A stretch of 64,000 nucleotides of DNA from Papaver somniferum (GCF_003573695.1 NC_039361.1:103705497-103769496), one strand, 5' to 3'; positions 24,408-34,767 are shown, counted from the stretch's first letter. Numbers and translations: made by a program. Notes: generated by a model from the sequence alone, not told the origin.

Positions 24408-24941
24408 TAAAACATTGGTAGGGATTTTAACATTGGGCATTTCATTAATTAATACATACTGTTACGTCCTCCCATAACTTTTTCTTCACTACAGGTGGAA
24501 CTTCTTTCCAACAGGTATACTTCAATCCAAGACTTGGACCAACTTCGCTGCCTATGTAACTTGAGAGCAAGCAACCATTTTTACCGGTTGCTTGGTTGGC
24601 TTCATCATAAGTAACAGTCCGCCTTTCACCATTAGTATCCCTTAAAAGCTTTCGTAATCTTGTCTTACCCCGCTTTCCTTTATTGCATCCACGTTATCTT
24701 CACTTGAAACTTGAGATCAAACAAAACAGAAAAGAAAAACGAATTAATAAGTGTTTGGCGCGGTACAACCTTAAGGAGATTTATATTGTCAATTTTTTTT
24801 GGTCCAATCAACCATGTATACTGCAAGAAAACACTTAAACAACAAACCTGATTGTTCGCTGTGGGAAACTGACTGTTGTTCGCTGTGGGAATCTGAATAC
24901 TCTTGAAGCCCGCCATCAGACTCCGTGTCTGAAGTATCCAT
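20411..24941 (-). pseudogene. CACTA 1 gene: En/Spm-type (Transposase_24-like) domain plus Ulp1/C48 cysteine protease, 17 exons
   Basis: I can place exons with GT-AG borders: 24941-24848, 24709-24460, 24314-24099, 24019-23927, 23691-23559, 23455-23051, 22847-22770, 22635-22537, 22408-22367, 22284-22249, 22159-about 21936, 21813-21611, 21515-21345, 21123-21025, 20891-20822, 20724-20620, 20518-20411. The start MDTSDTESDGG is acidic. Next comes the plant transposase (Ptta/En/Spm) block with WKEVPPVVKKKLWEDV, KFDLDESKRKDVLRQF and EQEEWKEFVKRRLSDKGK, then GEEHGGRVRAAGTRVTHSQY and a coiled coil (RELEEQLRVKDVQARISEEN). After a linker with RVVALGHVIHSDSK comes a C48 protease: PIHMALEDIEFVCTSQKLT, FIPCHTG, HWVL (catalytic His), LNSLDEK (Asn where family members usually have Asp), and KQKGDWECGFFVMLYMKHII (Gln and Cys). 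Lesions are a likely frameshift in exon 2 near 24675 and a TAG at 22025-22027 in exon 11. In this family the first part is thought to bind subterminal repeats; the target of the protease is unknown. Confidence 0.8.
24343..24402. repeat. AT microsatellite, about 30 repeats
   Basis: About 60 bp of uninterrupted (AT)n lie in intron 2 of the transposase/protease gene, close to the exon 3 acceptor. Confidence 0.95.
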
Positions 24942-25492
24942 GAAATGAGCTGCAAGAATAGATAATATATAAGCTGCTAGGAGCAAAAAATTACAAACAT
25001 ATCCAAGAACAGATAATATCTGAAGTTCGAGATTACTAGTAAAGACAATAATAAAAAATTACAAACATATCCAAGGTGCTATTACTAATGAGAGATCGGC
25101 TAGTATTTGCTATTACTAATGAAAATAGATTTCTATTAAATTTTAGCATGAAAAAATGTGGTTAACTAATGAGAGACCGGCTAGTATTTGTTAAAATGAA
25201 GCACTTTCACTATACCAAATATCATAACCATTCAAGCCATTTAGCAATTAAATGAAGAATTCAACTTAAACTGGTACGAAATTCACGTCCTGCAACAGCT
25301 TAGAGTATGCACTACAGACCCTGTCTTCCTTTTCTTCTTTAATTGTGGTCAATGCAGAGGTCTCCCTAACACCTGATATCACTTGCCCCTTAGTTAACTT
25401 ATTCTAATCCTATAAAAACAACTAAAAGGAAAGAGATGAAACAGATATAAAAGACAACAAATAAAGAAACGCAAAACCAAAGGTAACAACAC
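24942..25492. other. Upstream region of the CACTA 1 protease gene
   Basis: No gene is seen. The stretch at 25035-25205 has two partial copies of a block with atgagagatcggctagtatttg / atgagagaccggctagtatttg. Confidence 0.5.
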
Positions 25493-25980
25493 TTAATCTT
25501 TTCTTTCTAAAATACTGAAAGTGTGAGAATCAGGCAGTATCCCATTATTTGACATTTCACCAAGCACCTTGTATGCATGGCCCATTGATCGGAGTAGTAT
25601 AAGATACCGAATTCGGAGAATGATCCCAAGACAAATATAAGAGAAAGATTTGATTTTAGGAGGGGAATACCTTGTAATCAACTGTTTACGCTTTCACCTT
25701 TCAATATATTAGTTTCATGGAAATGGAAGGATTTTGCTTGATTAACACCAGATAGAGAAAACAACTTGCAGTTGGCTTCACGTAATCTCTTCAAAACTGC
25801 TGCAGTTTCAAACAAGGAAATGATGGAGAGAAAATAGGGAGTGGAGTGGTGTTGATCGTGGGATACCAAAATTGGTAGTAAATTTGAAATGGGTACATCA
25901 TAGGCGCGGGTATTAAACAGTTGCATCAGACACGATTTAATGTAAGCCATGTCCAATAAAAAATCTCCGTGAGATCTCAT
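25493..25980 (-). pseudogene. PPR-like gene fragment carried by CACTA 1
   Basis: At about 25590-25500 the minus strand encodes SMGHAYKVLGEMSNNGILP then DSHTFSIL, which fits one pentatricopeptide repeat (A-x-x-x-x-x-M-x-x-x-G-x-x-P-D-x-x-T-x-x-x-L). Upstream, 25980-25678 is open with MRSHGDFLLDMAYIKSCL and SLFETAAVLKRLREANCKLF, which looks like a mitochondrial PPR N-terminal area but is not diagnostic. A GT donor or stop separates the pieces. It is a non-functional host fragment. Confidence 0.55.
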
Positions 25981-26289
25981 CGATCAATAAAATCTTCGGT
26001 AGAATTAGCTGAATGGATAAATTAGTTAGGGATTGATAACAGGGGAGAATGGGTTTTGATTTCGAATTGAAATTTGGCAACAGGGGAGAATGGGATTGAT
26101 AGCAGGGGAGAAATTAGGTTTAGAAAGGGAGTTGTTCTTCATCTTCCAGGCTAGAACCTTGTCTCCCCCTTTGTGAATTTCGTTTGTATCGAAACCAAGG
26201 TCCTAAATCCACAACACGTCTCTGGATATAAATACGTGTCCAATTTACTGTCTCGGCTATCAATTAAATACTGCCCAATTTACACGTCT
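25981..26289. other. Noncoding with a small iteration
   Basis: No gene is seen. A caggggagaatggg / caggggagaaatt word occurs three times (26040-26115). Confidence 0.5.
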
Positions 26290-26489
26290 CTGGAGATAAG
26301 TACGGTTGTAAAACCGGGTCTATTAAGTATCTAGAAATCTAGTGTCTCGGATAAAATGAATGCCGGGACTAAAGATATCGTGAATAGTCCCGAACCTTTA
26401 TATCCCCGAGACGAACTCAATTTTGGTCACGTGTTTACATAAAACCGTGACAAGGTCAACCGTGACTAAAACCCCTTATTGTACTAGTG
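26290..26489. repeat. CACTA 1 right TIR and subterminal region
   Basis: The element ends ...TACTAGTG. The last 60 bp include accgtgac, ccgtgact and gtcacgtg words that mirror the left subterminal motif. Before that, cgtctctgga and gtctcgg words recur (26220-26350). Confidence 0.75.
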
Positions 26490-27397
26490 AAAGTAGAATA
26501 TAACAACTCCGTTTTGTCGAGGTTACAGTTACTATTAGCGAATGTAACAAGCCTTTGAACCCCTATATGTTCCTAGTGGACGAATTATAGTCTCGTGAGG
26601 GTTTACTAGAGATATGCCCACAAAAGCCATACTCCAACTCATAGCTACTTTTGAGCGATAGAGGATAAACACTAAACAAGCTATTTAGTTGACATCTAAT
26701 CCCGACTCAGCTAATATATACCTCATTGTCAAGAAAAAATTTCATCTATTTAGAAAGGCTCGTCTTCGTTCTAAATTGTTCAAAAATCTCTAAAAGTTGG
26801 AGTTTTGCCTATATCAATTTTTTTATATATATAAAACAAAACTTAAACATGACATTGTCCTCAATGGAAAATGACCTCTATTGTATGATTCAAGACAGGG
26901 AATTTCTAATATAATGCAAGCATAATAAAACACAAAAAAAACTAAAAATTAAAAAGAAAAATGAAAGGTAAGAAATACGAAACCAGTGGGCTGCCTCCCA
27001 CTTAGCGTTTGGTTTAAAGTCGTCAGCCCGACTTTCTCCTCGCACACATCCTTAACCATCGTCCGTATCCTCAACAGCAAAACATGAGTGCACATCACTC
27101 GGATATCTCATCACCTCAAATATGTTGAAGCATACGACCTCTACGTCAAATTCCATTGTCAAGGTGCCTTTATAGACATCAATCTCAGTTGTAGCGGTTT
27201 AAATGGTCTATCCAACAGCAAAAGTGTAGACGGGGATGAATTTTCATCACTCATATCAAGAACATAGAAGTCTACAGGAAATATAAGCTCATTCACCTGC
27301 ACCAAAAAAATTTCAGCAACCCCTTTCGGGTTTAGATCTATCGGCAAGTTGAATAACTACGCCGGTACTTTTGAGAGGACCAAGATTTAAAGATTCT
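26490..27397 (-). pseudogene. Gypsy B: C-terminal half of the aspartic protease and 3' region
   Basis: On the minus strand, 27397-27060 encodes the end of a retroviral-type protease: ESLNLGPLKSTGVV and IQLADRS, then NPKGVAEIFLVQVNELIF, PVDFYVLDM, and after a frame change TLTMEFDVEVVCFN and EVMRYPSDVHS. Frameshifts fall near 27335 and 27180. Downstream, 26510-27020 matches the 3' region of gypsy A (shared words such as cctttgaacccctat, agttatagtctcg and aaagtcgtcagccc). No RT, RNase H or integrase lies between the protease and the 3' region, so gypsy B was already a deletion derivative. Confidence 0.82.
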
Positions 27398-28792
27398 TTT
27401 TTTTTGGATGTAAACAAGAATTATATTAATCAAGAAATATAGTACAACACGTTTAAAATTTCATTTTTATCAAAAACATTCGAAATAACACTAGATTTTA
27501 GAACCCTGTGCTGAATGTGAGAGAACCTGTGCCGAATTTGTTTTACTTGAGCTTCTTTTGCTATGTGGTCCACTGCAAAGTTATATTTCCTGTTTATGTA
27601 CTTTACCTGGGCTTGCGAAAGTTTCTTCATAATTGAGATCACTTCTTGTATGGTGTTATCCGCAGTCCAAGGAGAGTCTTTGCAAGACTTGTTGATCGTC
27701 TCCACCAAAGTTTTGCAGTCTGTTACTATTGAGATAGTGGATAATACATTTTTAATTAACCATGAAGATGCCTTTAGTAAAGCTTTTGCTGAAAGGCTGA
27801 GGAGGCGCACTCCGAACCAGCTTCAATATACATAAGTGTTTCGTTGTCCACAGAGTAAAGTAAAAAAGCATATCCCACGGTCGAATACTCTTTTTTGAAA
27901 GACGCATCAATAAATATTATCCAATATGAATATAGGTCAGACCATTTCTCTTTGGGGTTATTTCTTCTTTCTATCTTCATTAAGTTTTGGACCCTTGCCT
28001 GAGTATTCTGGTTTAGAAATTTCTTGATTTGCTCCATAAGGTGAATCGGGTTCGGGTTTATTTTCTCAAAAACTACCGAGCATCTGTGCTTCCAAATGAA
28101 CCAGGATATAGTAGTTATTTTATCCGATAGTTGATTGAAATCTTGGTCCATGATCCACTCTTTTACCCAATTTTCTATGGAATTCAAAGTAATTCTAGTG
28201 TTCACCGCTTCTAGAGAAAGACCAAACCAAATTGCTCTTGCAAAGGGGCAAAAACGAAAAAGATGTTGTTCTGATTATTGCTCTTGGGAATTACACATTG
28301 GACACTCCGTATTTATGTCTGAATTATGTGCCCGAAGTCTTGAGTTAGTTGGAAGAGCTTTTTGAGATAATTTCCAGATGAATAACTTTATTCTTGGGAT
28401 TATTTGGATTTTCCATATTTTATGCCAGGGAAAAGAGGTTAATGAATTACTCTCTTGATCTTGGTTAATGAAAAAGTTATAAACATTTTTTGCCGAAAAG
28501 GTTCCTGAAGGATGATGTTGCCATCTGACTTTGTCTTGTTCTTGAGTTCTTGGAGTAATAGCTAGGATTCTCTCTTTTATTTCTGGATCAAAATAAGTAT
28601 CAAGTTTTTCTTGATCCCATGTATCCTCGGGAGTGATCAACTCATTTACCCTCAATGGAACTGACTCTTGAATATTAATGGGCTTCTGAATGATCTCTGT
28701 ACTGGGAATCCATTTGTCTTCCCAAATTTTTGTAGAAGCTCCATTTTTTACTTGCCAGATAAAATTGCCTTTAAAATTGCCTTCAATTAATG
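27398..28792 (-). mobile_element. LINE B: 5'-truncated L1-like element inserted in gypsy B protease
   Basis: On the minus strand the element ends in a short A-tail (A9 at about 27398-27406) and is flanked by the 6-bp duplication agattc (27392-27397 and 28793-28798). Removing it and one copy restores the gypsy protease frame IYES/LNLGPL. Only the 3' 1.4 kb of the LINE is present, as is usual for aborted target-primed reverse transcription. Confidence 0.9.
27430..28790 (-). pseudogene. LINE B ORF2 C-terminus: zf-RVT and RNase H-like domain
   Basis: From the 5' truncation the frame reads GNFIWQVKNGASTKIWEDKW (the pre-zf-RVT block). It continues with WQHHPSGTFSAKNVYNFF, WHKIWKIQIIPRIKLFIWKL and ECPMCNSQEQ, then QHLFRFCPFARAIW (zinc-binding C-C-H-C pattern). 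A TAA at 28275 interrupts this region. Next come WFIWKHRCSVVFE and an RNase H-like part: FIDASFKKEYSTVGYAF, IVTDCKTLVETI and NRKYNFAVDHIAKEA. A frameshift near 27800 separates the last piece. It is dead. Confidence 0.88.
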
Positions 28793-28996
28793 AGATTCAT
28801 AAATTGAAGCAGGCATAACATTAGTAGATGCTCCTAAATCTAGCAAAGCTTTTGCAAATCTTGTTTCACCAATTGTGCAAGTTACAGTAAAACTACCGGG
28901 GTCTTTCAGTTTAGGTGGGAGTTTCTTTTGAAGATATGCCGAAGCATTTTCCCACACACTCATTACCGGTAAATTTGTGCTTGTTACTGAACAATT
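28793..28996 (-). pseudogene. Gypsy B: N-terminal half of the aspartic protease
   Basis: A short open frame encodes KKLPPKLKDPGSFTVTCTIG followed by ALLDLGASTNVMP, the active-site region of plant Athila/Tat-type gypsy proteases (family consensus close to LLDLGAS). It breaks at IYES, where LINE B is inserted, and resumes at 27397 with the same ESLNLGPL context. Upstream it is cut by CACTA 2 at 28997. Confidence 0.85.
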
Positions 28997-29009
28997 CACT
29001 ACACCATTT

Positions 29010-29990
29010 CCAGGAATTTTTCACAGGCTGTACTTGTTACTGATTATATTTGTAACGGGTATAACCTGTGGTAAATAGCCCGTTATTAATAACTGTGATC
29101 TCGTTTGTAAAAGTTTTATCTGTGATAATGTCCAGCTATGGTCACATCTAAAAATTGTTACAACAAATAACAGTCACAATTGAACTAATTTTATGATTCC
29201 GACACGTGTTAATATTGCAACAATTATATAATAATTATAATTGTTACTAAATATTTGCAACAAATAAGCAGGTGACACGTGCAGTCCTTAAATTACGACA
29301 TGTTCAGTCCTTAAGTTACGACTACTGTAACAGTTAAATGGTTACTCTTATTTGCAACAACTCTGAGATAACGACACGGGTTGCCTTTACTTACATTTAT
29401 TGTTACAGTTATACCCGTTGCAATACTTGAAATTACGATTTAAAAAAATGGGTAGCCCAGGTCATTATTATGGACCTGGGCTCCAAGTTTACAGGCATGT
29501 TCATCATCATGGATCTGTACTCAGTTTACAAGCCTGCAATACAATTAAGTTTATACCTAAAACATAATTACAATCTACAATACAATTCAGTGAAAACAAA
29601 AAAGAAAAACGAAAGAATTATTTGACTTCATTTGGAAGAACAACTGCAGCTTCAATGTTAGGGATATCTCATATGTCCATCTGAAACAGCAAAAAGAAAA
29701 CTATAAATCAGAAGCAAGAAAACTATTGCAGGACATAGTTAAGCCTCAAACACAAACCACTGACACAGAAAACTAGTCGGAAGTGAGAAGTGAATAAGTA
29801 TACCTTCTTGGGATATTATTTTCTTTATGAATCCTACACAAAACAGTTGGAGAGATTAGTTCACATAACAATTTAACAACACCAACAAGAATACAAAGAA
29901 AACAAAATAAAGATCTTTCTGAGACGATAATTCTACATTTTTAAGCATCCAAGAAAACTATCCATGGAATGTTTACCTTTTAACAAAAAG
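29010..29990. repeat. CACTA 2 left subterminal arm
   Basis: Down to about 29430 the sequence is dense in short words built on TTGTAAC/GTTACAA and TGTGAC/GTCACA in both orientations. The rest has no recognisable content. The right arm (38700-38889) repeats the same vocabulary. Confidence 0.65.
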
Positions 29991-30115
29991 AAGAGCTGAG
30001 TAATTAGGGCCTTCTAGACTCAAATTCAGCACTTCCATCTTGGTTGAAATGGCATACTTGAACATGTCAAGGAACCCGATGAATAAGATACCTGCAATCT
30101 TCGTAGCCTGTAATC
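29990..30115 (-). pseudogene. Exon-like segment, unidentified
   Basis: The minus strand reads ATKIAGILFIGFLDMFKYAI then STKMEVLNLSLEGPNYSALL, followed by a GTAAAC donor. It looks like one captured exon. I do not recognise the product. Confidence 0.35.
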
Positions 30116-30540
30116 CATAGAAGAAAACAATTAGTAAAATAGGCGAACAATTTTTTTAGCTCTCATAAATGTGTCTCTACTGAATAGTGTTCGAGTCTTT
30201 AAGAACTTAAGCAAATAACCAACAAAAAACCATACGAAGATGCAGCAATCATAAAAAGCAATAAGTAGAGCTGATTAAGACAGATTAATGGCTTTCTGAC
30301 ATTTCCAACTTTGTTATCGTCATTGACACTAATAGTTTTTTCTGCAACATACTAACCAAATCTAGGTTAGTACTACAACGCAAATAGTAACAAAGAAATT
30401 CAGTGGGTACTACTCTGGTCAAGAGTCGTAGACATGATAGCATCTTATCACACCACACAAATACCAAATTTACATTCTCACAGGCATTAAATTTCACTAC
30501 AACTGTCCATAGAGTCCAAAAGATATATTAAACAGTGTAC

Positions 30541-30820
30541 CTACTACAAAACAAGTAGCTTCTAGGGACGGCTGTTTTGAAAAAACCGTCTCTAAAGAAG
30601 GATATCTGGGACGATGATGACCTGACCGTCCCTAATAGTTATAAAATATTTAAATCAAGGCTAAAATATGTCCGTCCCAAAAAGAAAACATGGCCAAATA
30701 GTATTAGTGACGGTGGAACAGGGGAGGGTACATAAACCGTCCCTAATATTTCTTGGGACGGTTTTTTGTCCTCTTGGGACGTTTTTTGGCCGTCCCAAGA
30801 GGCCTTCTGTTTTGTAGTAG
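30541..30820. mobile_element. 280-bp MITE-like element with CTACTACAAAACA ends
   Basis: Perfect 13-bp inverted ends, CTACTACAAAACA and TGTTTTGTAGTAG, enclose iterations of gggacggt and accgtccc words in both orientations (at least six). The style of the ends and subterminal repeats suggests a miniature CACTA-like element. A target duplication is not evident. Confidence 0.7.
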
Positions 30821-30842
30821 CTAGCTATTATCACATACACCC

Positions 30843-31722
30843 AATATGAATCACTACAGGAATGTCCGACCGTCACTCTAGAAAGAGGAGGTTGAGATGC
30901 AGTAACAGTCTTAAAGTCATCATTTTCGCCTAATGGGGTTACAAATTCACCTAGTGATGGTGGTAGCAATGATGTATTCCTTTTAGATGTCGATGATGGT
31001 GTCACCAATGATTTCTGAGAGGTCGAATTGAGTTGCAGATGAACAACAATAACATTGGTGACAACATCTGGGGTTTAGGATGTAAGTTTTCCTCTGAATG
31101 AAACTGTTATAAAATAATAATAATAAAAAAATCTAGTCGCATGATAGCTTAAACAATACCTTTGTTTTTGAATTTAAGGTTAATTTGTTTGCTTTTTGTG
31201 TCCCAAATCCGAACTGTGCCATCCTCCCACCAAGACACTAATAGGACTCTACTTTTGCTAAAAGATAAGCAATTGACACTCTTACTGCAGGAAAAGAATC
31301 ATCACAAGTTAGAAAAAGCTACACGAAGCCGATAGAGCTTAAAGCTAAAGAACTAACATTTTGGCAGTAAGTGAACCCATATTATGTTAATTATGTTAAG
31401 CTAGTTAAGCTACCAAATTAGCAAAATCACATCATAAAAAGAAACCATATGATTTATTATAGCAGATTCCAACTGGTACTGTGTAAAAAGATATCATGGA
31501 ATGAAGCCACACTAAGTTGAGGGGGAAATAGAAAACCTGGCACCAGATAATGCTCCAACTATATACATCCCATACTTGCTAGCAAAGGTGTTCTCGCCAG
31601 TAAGTAAAGCAACAAGTCTTCACAAGGGTCTAGTGTGACTGCATTAATTATTGAAGGGAAGTCTATTGTTCTCAGAAACTTCCCCTTCGATAAGCTCCAA
31701 ATCTGGGAGATGTTGCGCCACA
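30843..31722 (-). pseudogene. Captured RID3/WDR18-like WD40 gene fragment (three exons)
   Basis: Exons with GT-AG borders are 31722-31537, 31284-31160 and about 31093-30860. Exon 1 encodes QIWSLSKGKFLRTIDFPSII then NAVTLDPCED and, after a shift, VGALSGARF. Exon 2 encodes SVNCLSFSKSRVLLVSWWED then GTVRIWDTKSKQI, a textbook WD repeat end. Exon 3 encodes VVTNVIVVHLQLN and a Ser/Pro-rich tail, SLLPPSLGEFVTP. This order and wording fit plant ROOT INITIATION DEFECTIVE 3 (Ipi3/WDR18 family, ribosome biogenesis). Introns are retained, so the capture was at the DNA level. Stops and a shift in exon 1 make it non-functional. Confidence 0.72.
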
Positions 31723-31982
31723 CTGAAACATAAAGCAATATCAAGAAGAATTCTGCATATCCGGTGGCCCGAAAAATGGTAACTCCCTCTAAAATTAATG
31801 AGTTAGACGACATGACTTTTAAGGCAACTAAAGGTATGTGACCAGGATTTATATGGCATGCTTTGAGATGTTAGCGCAGTTCTTAGTTGATCCCATGCTA
31901 TTTTCTAGCACCTCTCTACAAATCATTGGGATGAATGTAACCACCTCTTTTTCTACTTGCTGGATGGAACCATCAGAAGTTT

Positions 31983-32740
31983 CACTACGAGAAAAATATA
32001 CATCTACAACTGGAGATTTACAACTCTTCGCTAAACATCGTAGAAAGTCATATGTTTTACAACTGGTTTCAAAGGAAGAGTTGTCGTATATCATCACTGC
32101 CAACCCTTAGGAAACAAGGAGTTGCGCTAAGAAAACAAACGACAACTCCTTAAGCAAAAACGTTGTGACGACATTTAGCTATAACAACTCTGTTCCATAA
32201 AGGTAGTGACTAAGCCTATCACAATTTTCACAAGAGTTGTTGAAGAACACCAAAATATGATGATGAAAAATAGTGTTAGAGGGGAGATTCGAACATGAAC
32301 CTACTGCATGGAAGTCTGGCTCATCAACCATCCTTACAGTTCACAAGTTTTGTTTTTTATTCTTTTTTTTAATAAAAACGTATAACAACACTTATAAGTG
32401 TTGTTGAAGTAAAAATATAGAATGTTGGAAAAAATGAGATTAGAAGGGAGATTCGAAGATGAATCTACTGCATGGAAGTCTAGCTCATCAACCATCCTTA
32501 CTGTTCACAAGTTTTGGTTGTTTTTTTTTCTTAATAAAAATGCATAACAACACTTATAAGTGTTGTTGAAGTAAAAATATAGAAAGTTGGCAGAAATGAG
32601 GATGGGGGGATTTGATCCTCAACCTCCTGCATGAAAGTCTACACCAATAACCATTTCTACACTATCACAAGTTCTGTCAAGTTTGTGGTTCTTTAATATA
32701 CTAATTTTAAGACAACCCTTTATAAGAGTTGTGAAACAAA
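31983..32740. repeat. CACTA 3 left TIR and subterminal repeats
   Basis: The palindrome aacacttataagtgtt occurs near 32390 and 32550, and a relative, cctttataagagttg, near 32716. Each lies in a roughly 150-bp unit with tgcatggaagtct and ttcacaagttttg words (three diverged copies, 32270-32720). This is typical of En/Spm subterminal regions. Confidence 0.82.
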
Positions 32741-32764
32741 ATATAATGTCCAAAAAAAATTCTC

Positions 32765-34400
32765 AGGTGACTAAGCCACAAAATATTCTGAAGGAATCTT
32801 ACTTGTAAATGGATGGATTCGTCGTTCTTACCAAGTTTCCGACTTAGAGTAGTCCACTCACGTCCAGGTTTCAATCTCGGAGCCTGGTTTTCATACAATA
32901 TGGAGAAATAGGGTTTGTTTAAGGTTTCGTAGAATATTCCGAAGGAATCTTACCTGTAAATTGATGGATTCGTCGTTCTTACCAAGTTTCTGACTTAGAG
33001 TAGTCAACTCGCAGCCAGGTTTCGATCTCCGAGCCTGGTTTGCATGCAATATTCATAAATAGTTTTTTTTTTAAGGTTTCGTAGAATATTCTGAAAGAAT
33101 ATTACCTGTAAATGAATTGGTCGTTCGTAACAAGTTTCTGACTTAGAGTAGTCCACTCCTGGCCAGGTTTTGATCTCGGAGCCTGGTATGCATACAATAT
33201 GCAGAAATATGGTTTGTTTAAGGTTTCGTAGAATATTCCGAAGGAATATTATCTGTAAATGGATGAATTCGTCGTTCTTACCAAGTTTCTGACTTATAGT
33301 AATCTACTCCCGGCCAGGTTTCGATCTCGGAGTCTGGTTTGCATACAATATGCAGAAATACGGTTTGTTTAAGGTTTCGTAGAATATGCCGAATGAATCT
33401 TACCTGTAAATAGATGGATTCGTCGTTCTTACCAAGTTTCTGACTTATAGTAGTCAACTCACGACCAGGTTTCGATCTCGGATCCTGGTATGCATACAAT
33501 ATGCAGAAATAGGGTTTGTTTAAGGTTTCGTAGAATATTCCGATGGAATCTTACCTGTAGATCGATGGATTCGTCGTTCTTACCAAGTTTCTGACTTAGT
33601 AGTCCACTCGCGGCCAGGTTTTGATCTTGGAGCCTGGTTTGCATCCAATATGCATAAATAGGGTTTGTTTAAGGTTTCGTAGAATATTTCGAAGGAATCT
33701 TACCTGTAAATTGATGGATTCGTCGTTCTTACCAAGTTTCTGACTTATAGTAGTCCACTCCCGGCCAGATTTCAATCTCGGAGCCTGGTTTGCATACAAT
33801 ATGGAGAAATAGGGTTTGTTTAAGGTTTCGTAGAATACTCCCAAGGAATCTTACCTGTAAATGGATGGATTCGTCGTTCTTACCAAGTTTCTGACTTAGA
33901 GTAGCCCACTCGCGGCCAGGTTTCAATCTCGGAGCCTGGTTTGCATCTAATATGCAGAAATAGGGTTTGTATAAGGTTTCCTAGAATATTCTGAAGGAAT
34001 CTTACCTGTAAATGGATGGATTCGTCATTCTTACCAAGTTTCTGACTTAGAGTAGTCAACTCACGGCCAGGTTTCGATCTCGGATCCTTGTATGCATACA
34101 ATATGTAGAAATAGGGTTTGTTTAAGGTTTCGTAGAATATTCCGAAGGAATCTTACCTGTAAATCGATGGATTCGTCGTTCTTACCAAGTTTCTGACTTA
34201 GAGTAGTCCACTCGCTGCCAGGTTTCGATCTCGGAGTCTGGTTTGCATCCAATGTGCAGAAATAGGGTTTGTTTAAGGTTTCGTAGAATATTCCGAAGGA
34301 ATCTTACCTGTAAATGGATGGATTCATCGTTCTTACCAAGTTTTGTGTGTGTTTAAGGTTTCGTAGAATATTTCCATGGAATCTTACCAGTAAATGGTTG
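32765..34400. repeat. 151-bp tandem array, about ten copies plus a partial copy
   Basis: The marker aaggtttcgt starts at 32921, 33073, 33220, 33371, 33522, 33671, 33822, 33973, 34124, 34275 and 34355. The period is 147-152, mostly 151, and the last step of 80 is a partial unit. The minus strand of each unit is open and gives similar peptides (KLGKNDESIHLQVRF and the like). Because 151 is not a multiple of 3 the frame shifts at each unit, so these ORFs are by-products. Confidence 0.95.
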
Positions 34401-34427
34401 GATTCATCGTTTTTGTGGACTTTCAGA

Positions 34428-34767
34428 CTTCTTGTTCATAGTTTGTAAGTCGTTATACCGAACTTGAAGTTTGGATCGACACTGAGCTTCATATTCATCA
34501 ATTTCGATGATGTATCATGCTAATTTTGAAGTCAGAACCCTCTCAGAGCTTCGTGGTTCATATATTATATGCCATTATACCAAGTTTGAAGTTCGAATCG
34601 ACATTGAGCTTCATATTTATCGATTTTGATGATGTATCATGCTAAGTTTGAAGTCAGAACCCTCTCAGAGCTTCTTGGTTCATAGTTTGTATGTCGTTAT
34701 ACCACATTTGAAATTTGAATCGACATTGAGCTTCATATTTATCGATTTCGATGATATATCATGCTAT
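34428..34767. repeat. About 122-bp tandem repeat, 2.8 copies
   Basis: Copies start at 34428 (cttcttgttcat), 34549 (cttcgtggttcat) and 34671 (cttcttggttcat) and share gagcttcatatt and gatgatgtatcatgcta. The array is next to, but different from, the 151-bp array. Confidence 0.92.

Larger units (their letters stand above)
11117..26489 (-). mobile_element. CACTA 1: 15.4 kb CACTA/En-Spm DNA transposon with captured gene pieces
   Basis: Termini are CACTAGTA at 11117 and its complement TACTAGTG ending at 26489, with imperfect continuation (TCACGG in both). The 3-bp target duplication AAA is present at 11114-11116 and 26490-26492. Subterminal regions are packed with short repeats. Inside are a TNP2 transposase remnant (14937-16041), an En/Spm-like plus Ulp1 protease gene (20411-24941), Ste20-type kinase pieces (12717-13290) and a PPR-like piece (25493-25980), all on the minus strand. 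The gypsy B sequence reads through when the element and one AAA are removed, which confirms both ends. Confidence 0.92.

Noticed and set aside
31838..32110. 90-aa plus and 84-aa minus ORFs at the CACTA 3 left end
   Set aside because: Both cross the transposon border at 31983, so they cannot be ancestral genes.
32707..34252. Chain of 60-80 aa minus-strand ORFs with shared KLGKNDESIHLQVRF peptides
   Set aside because: They are translations of the 151-bp tandem array; the period is not a multiple of three, so the frame changes each unit, and there is no continuous gene.
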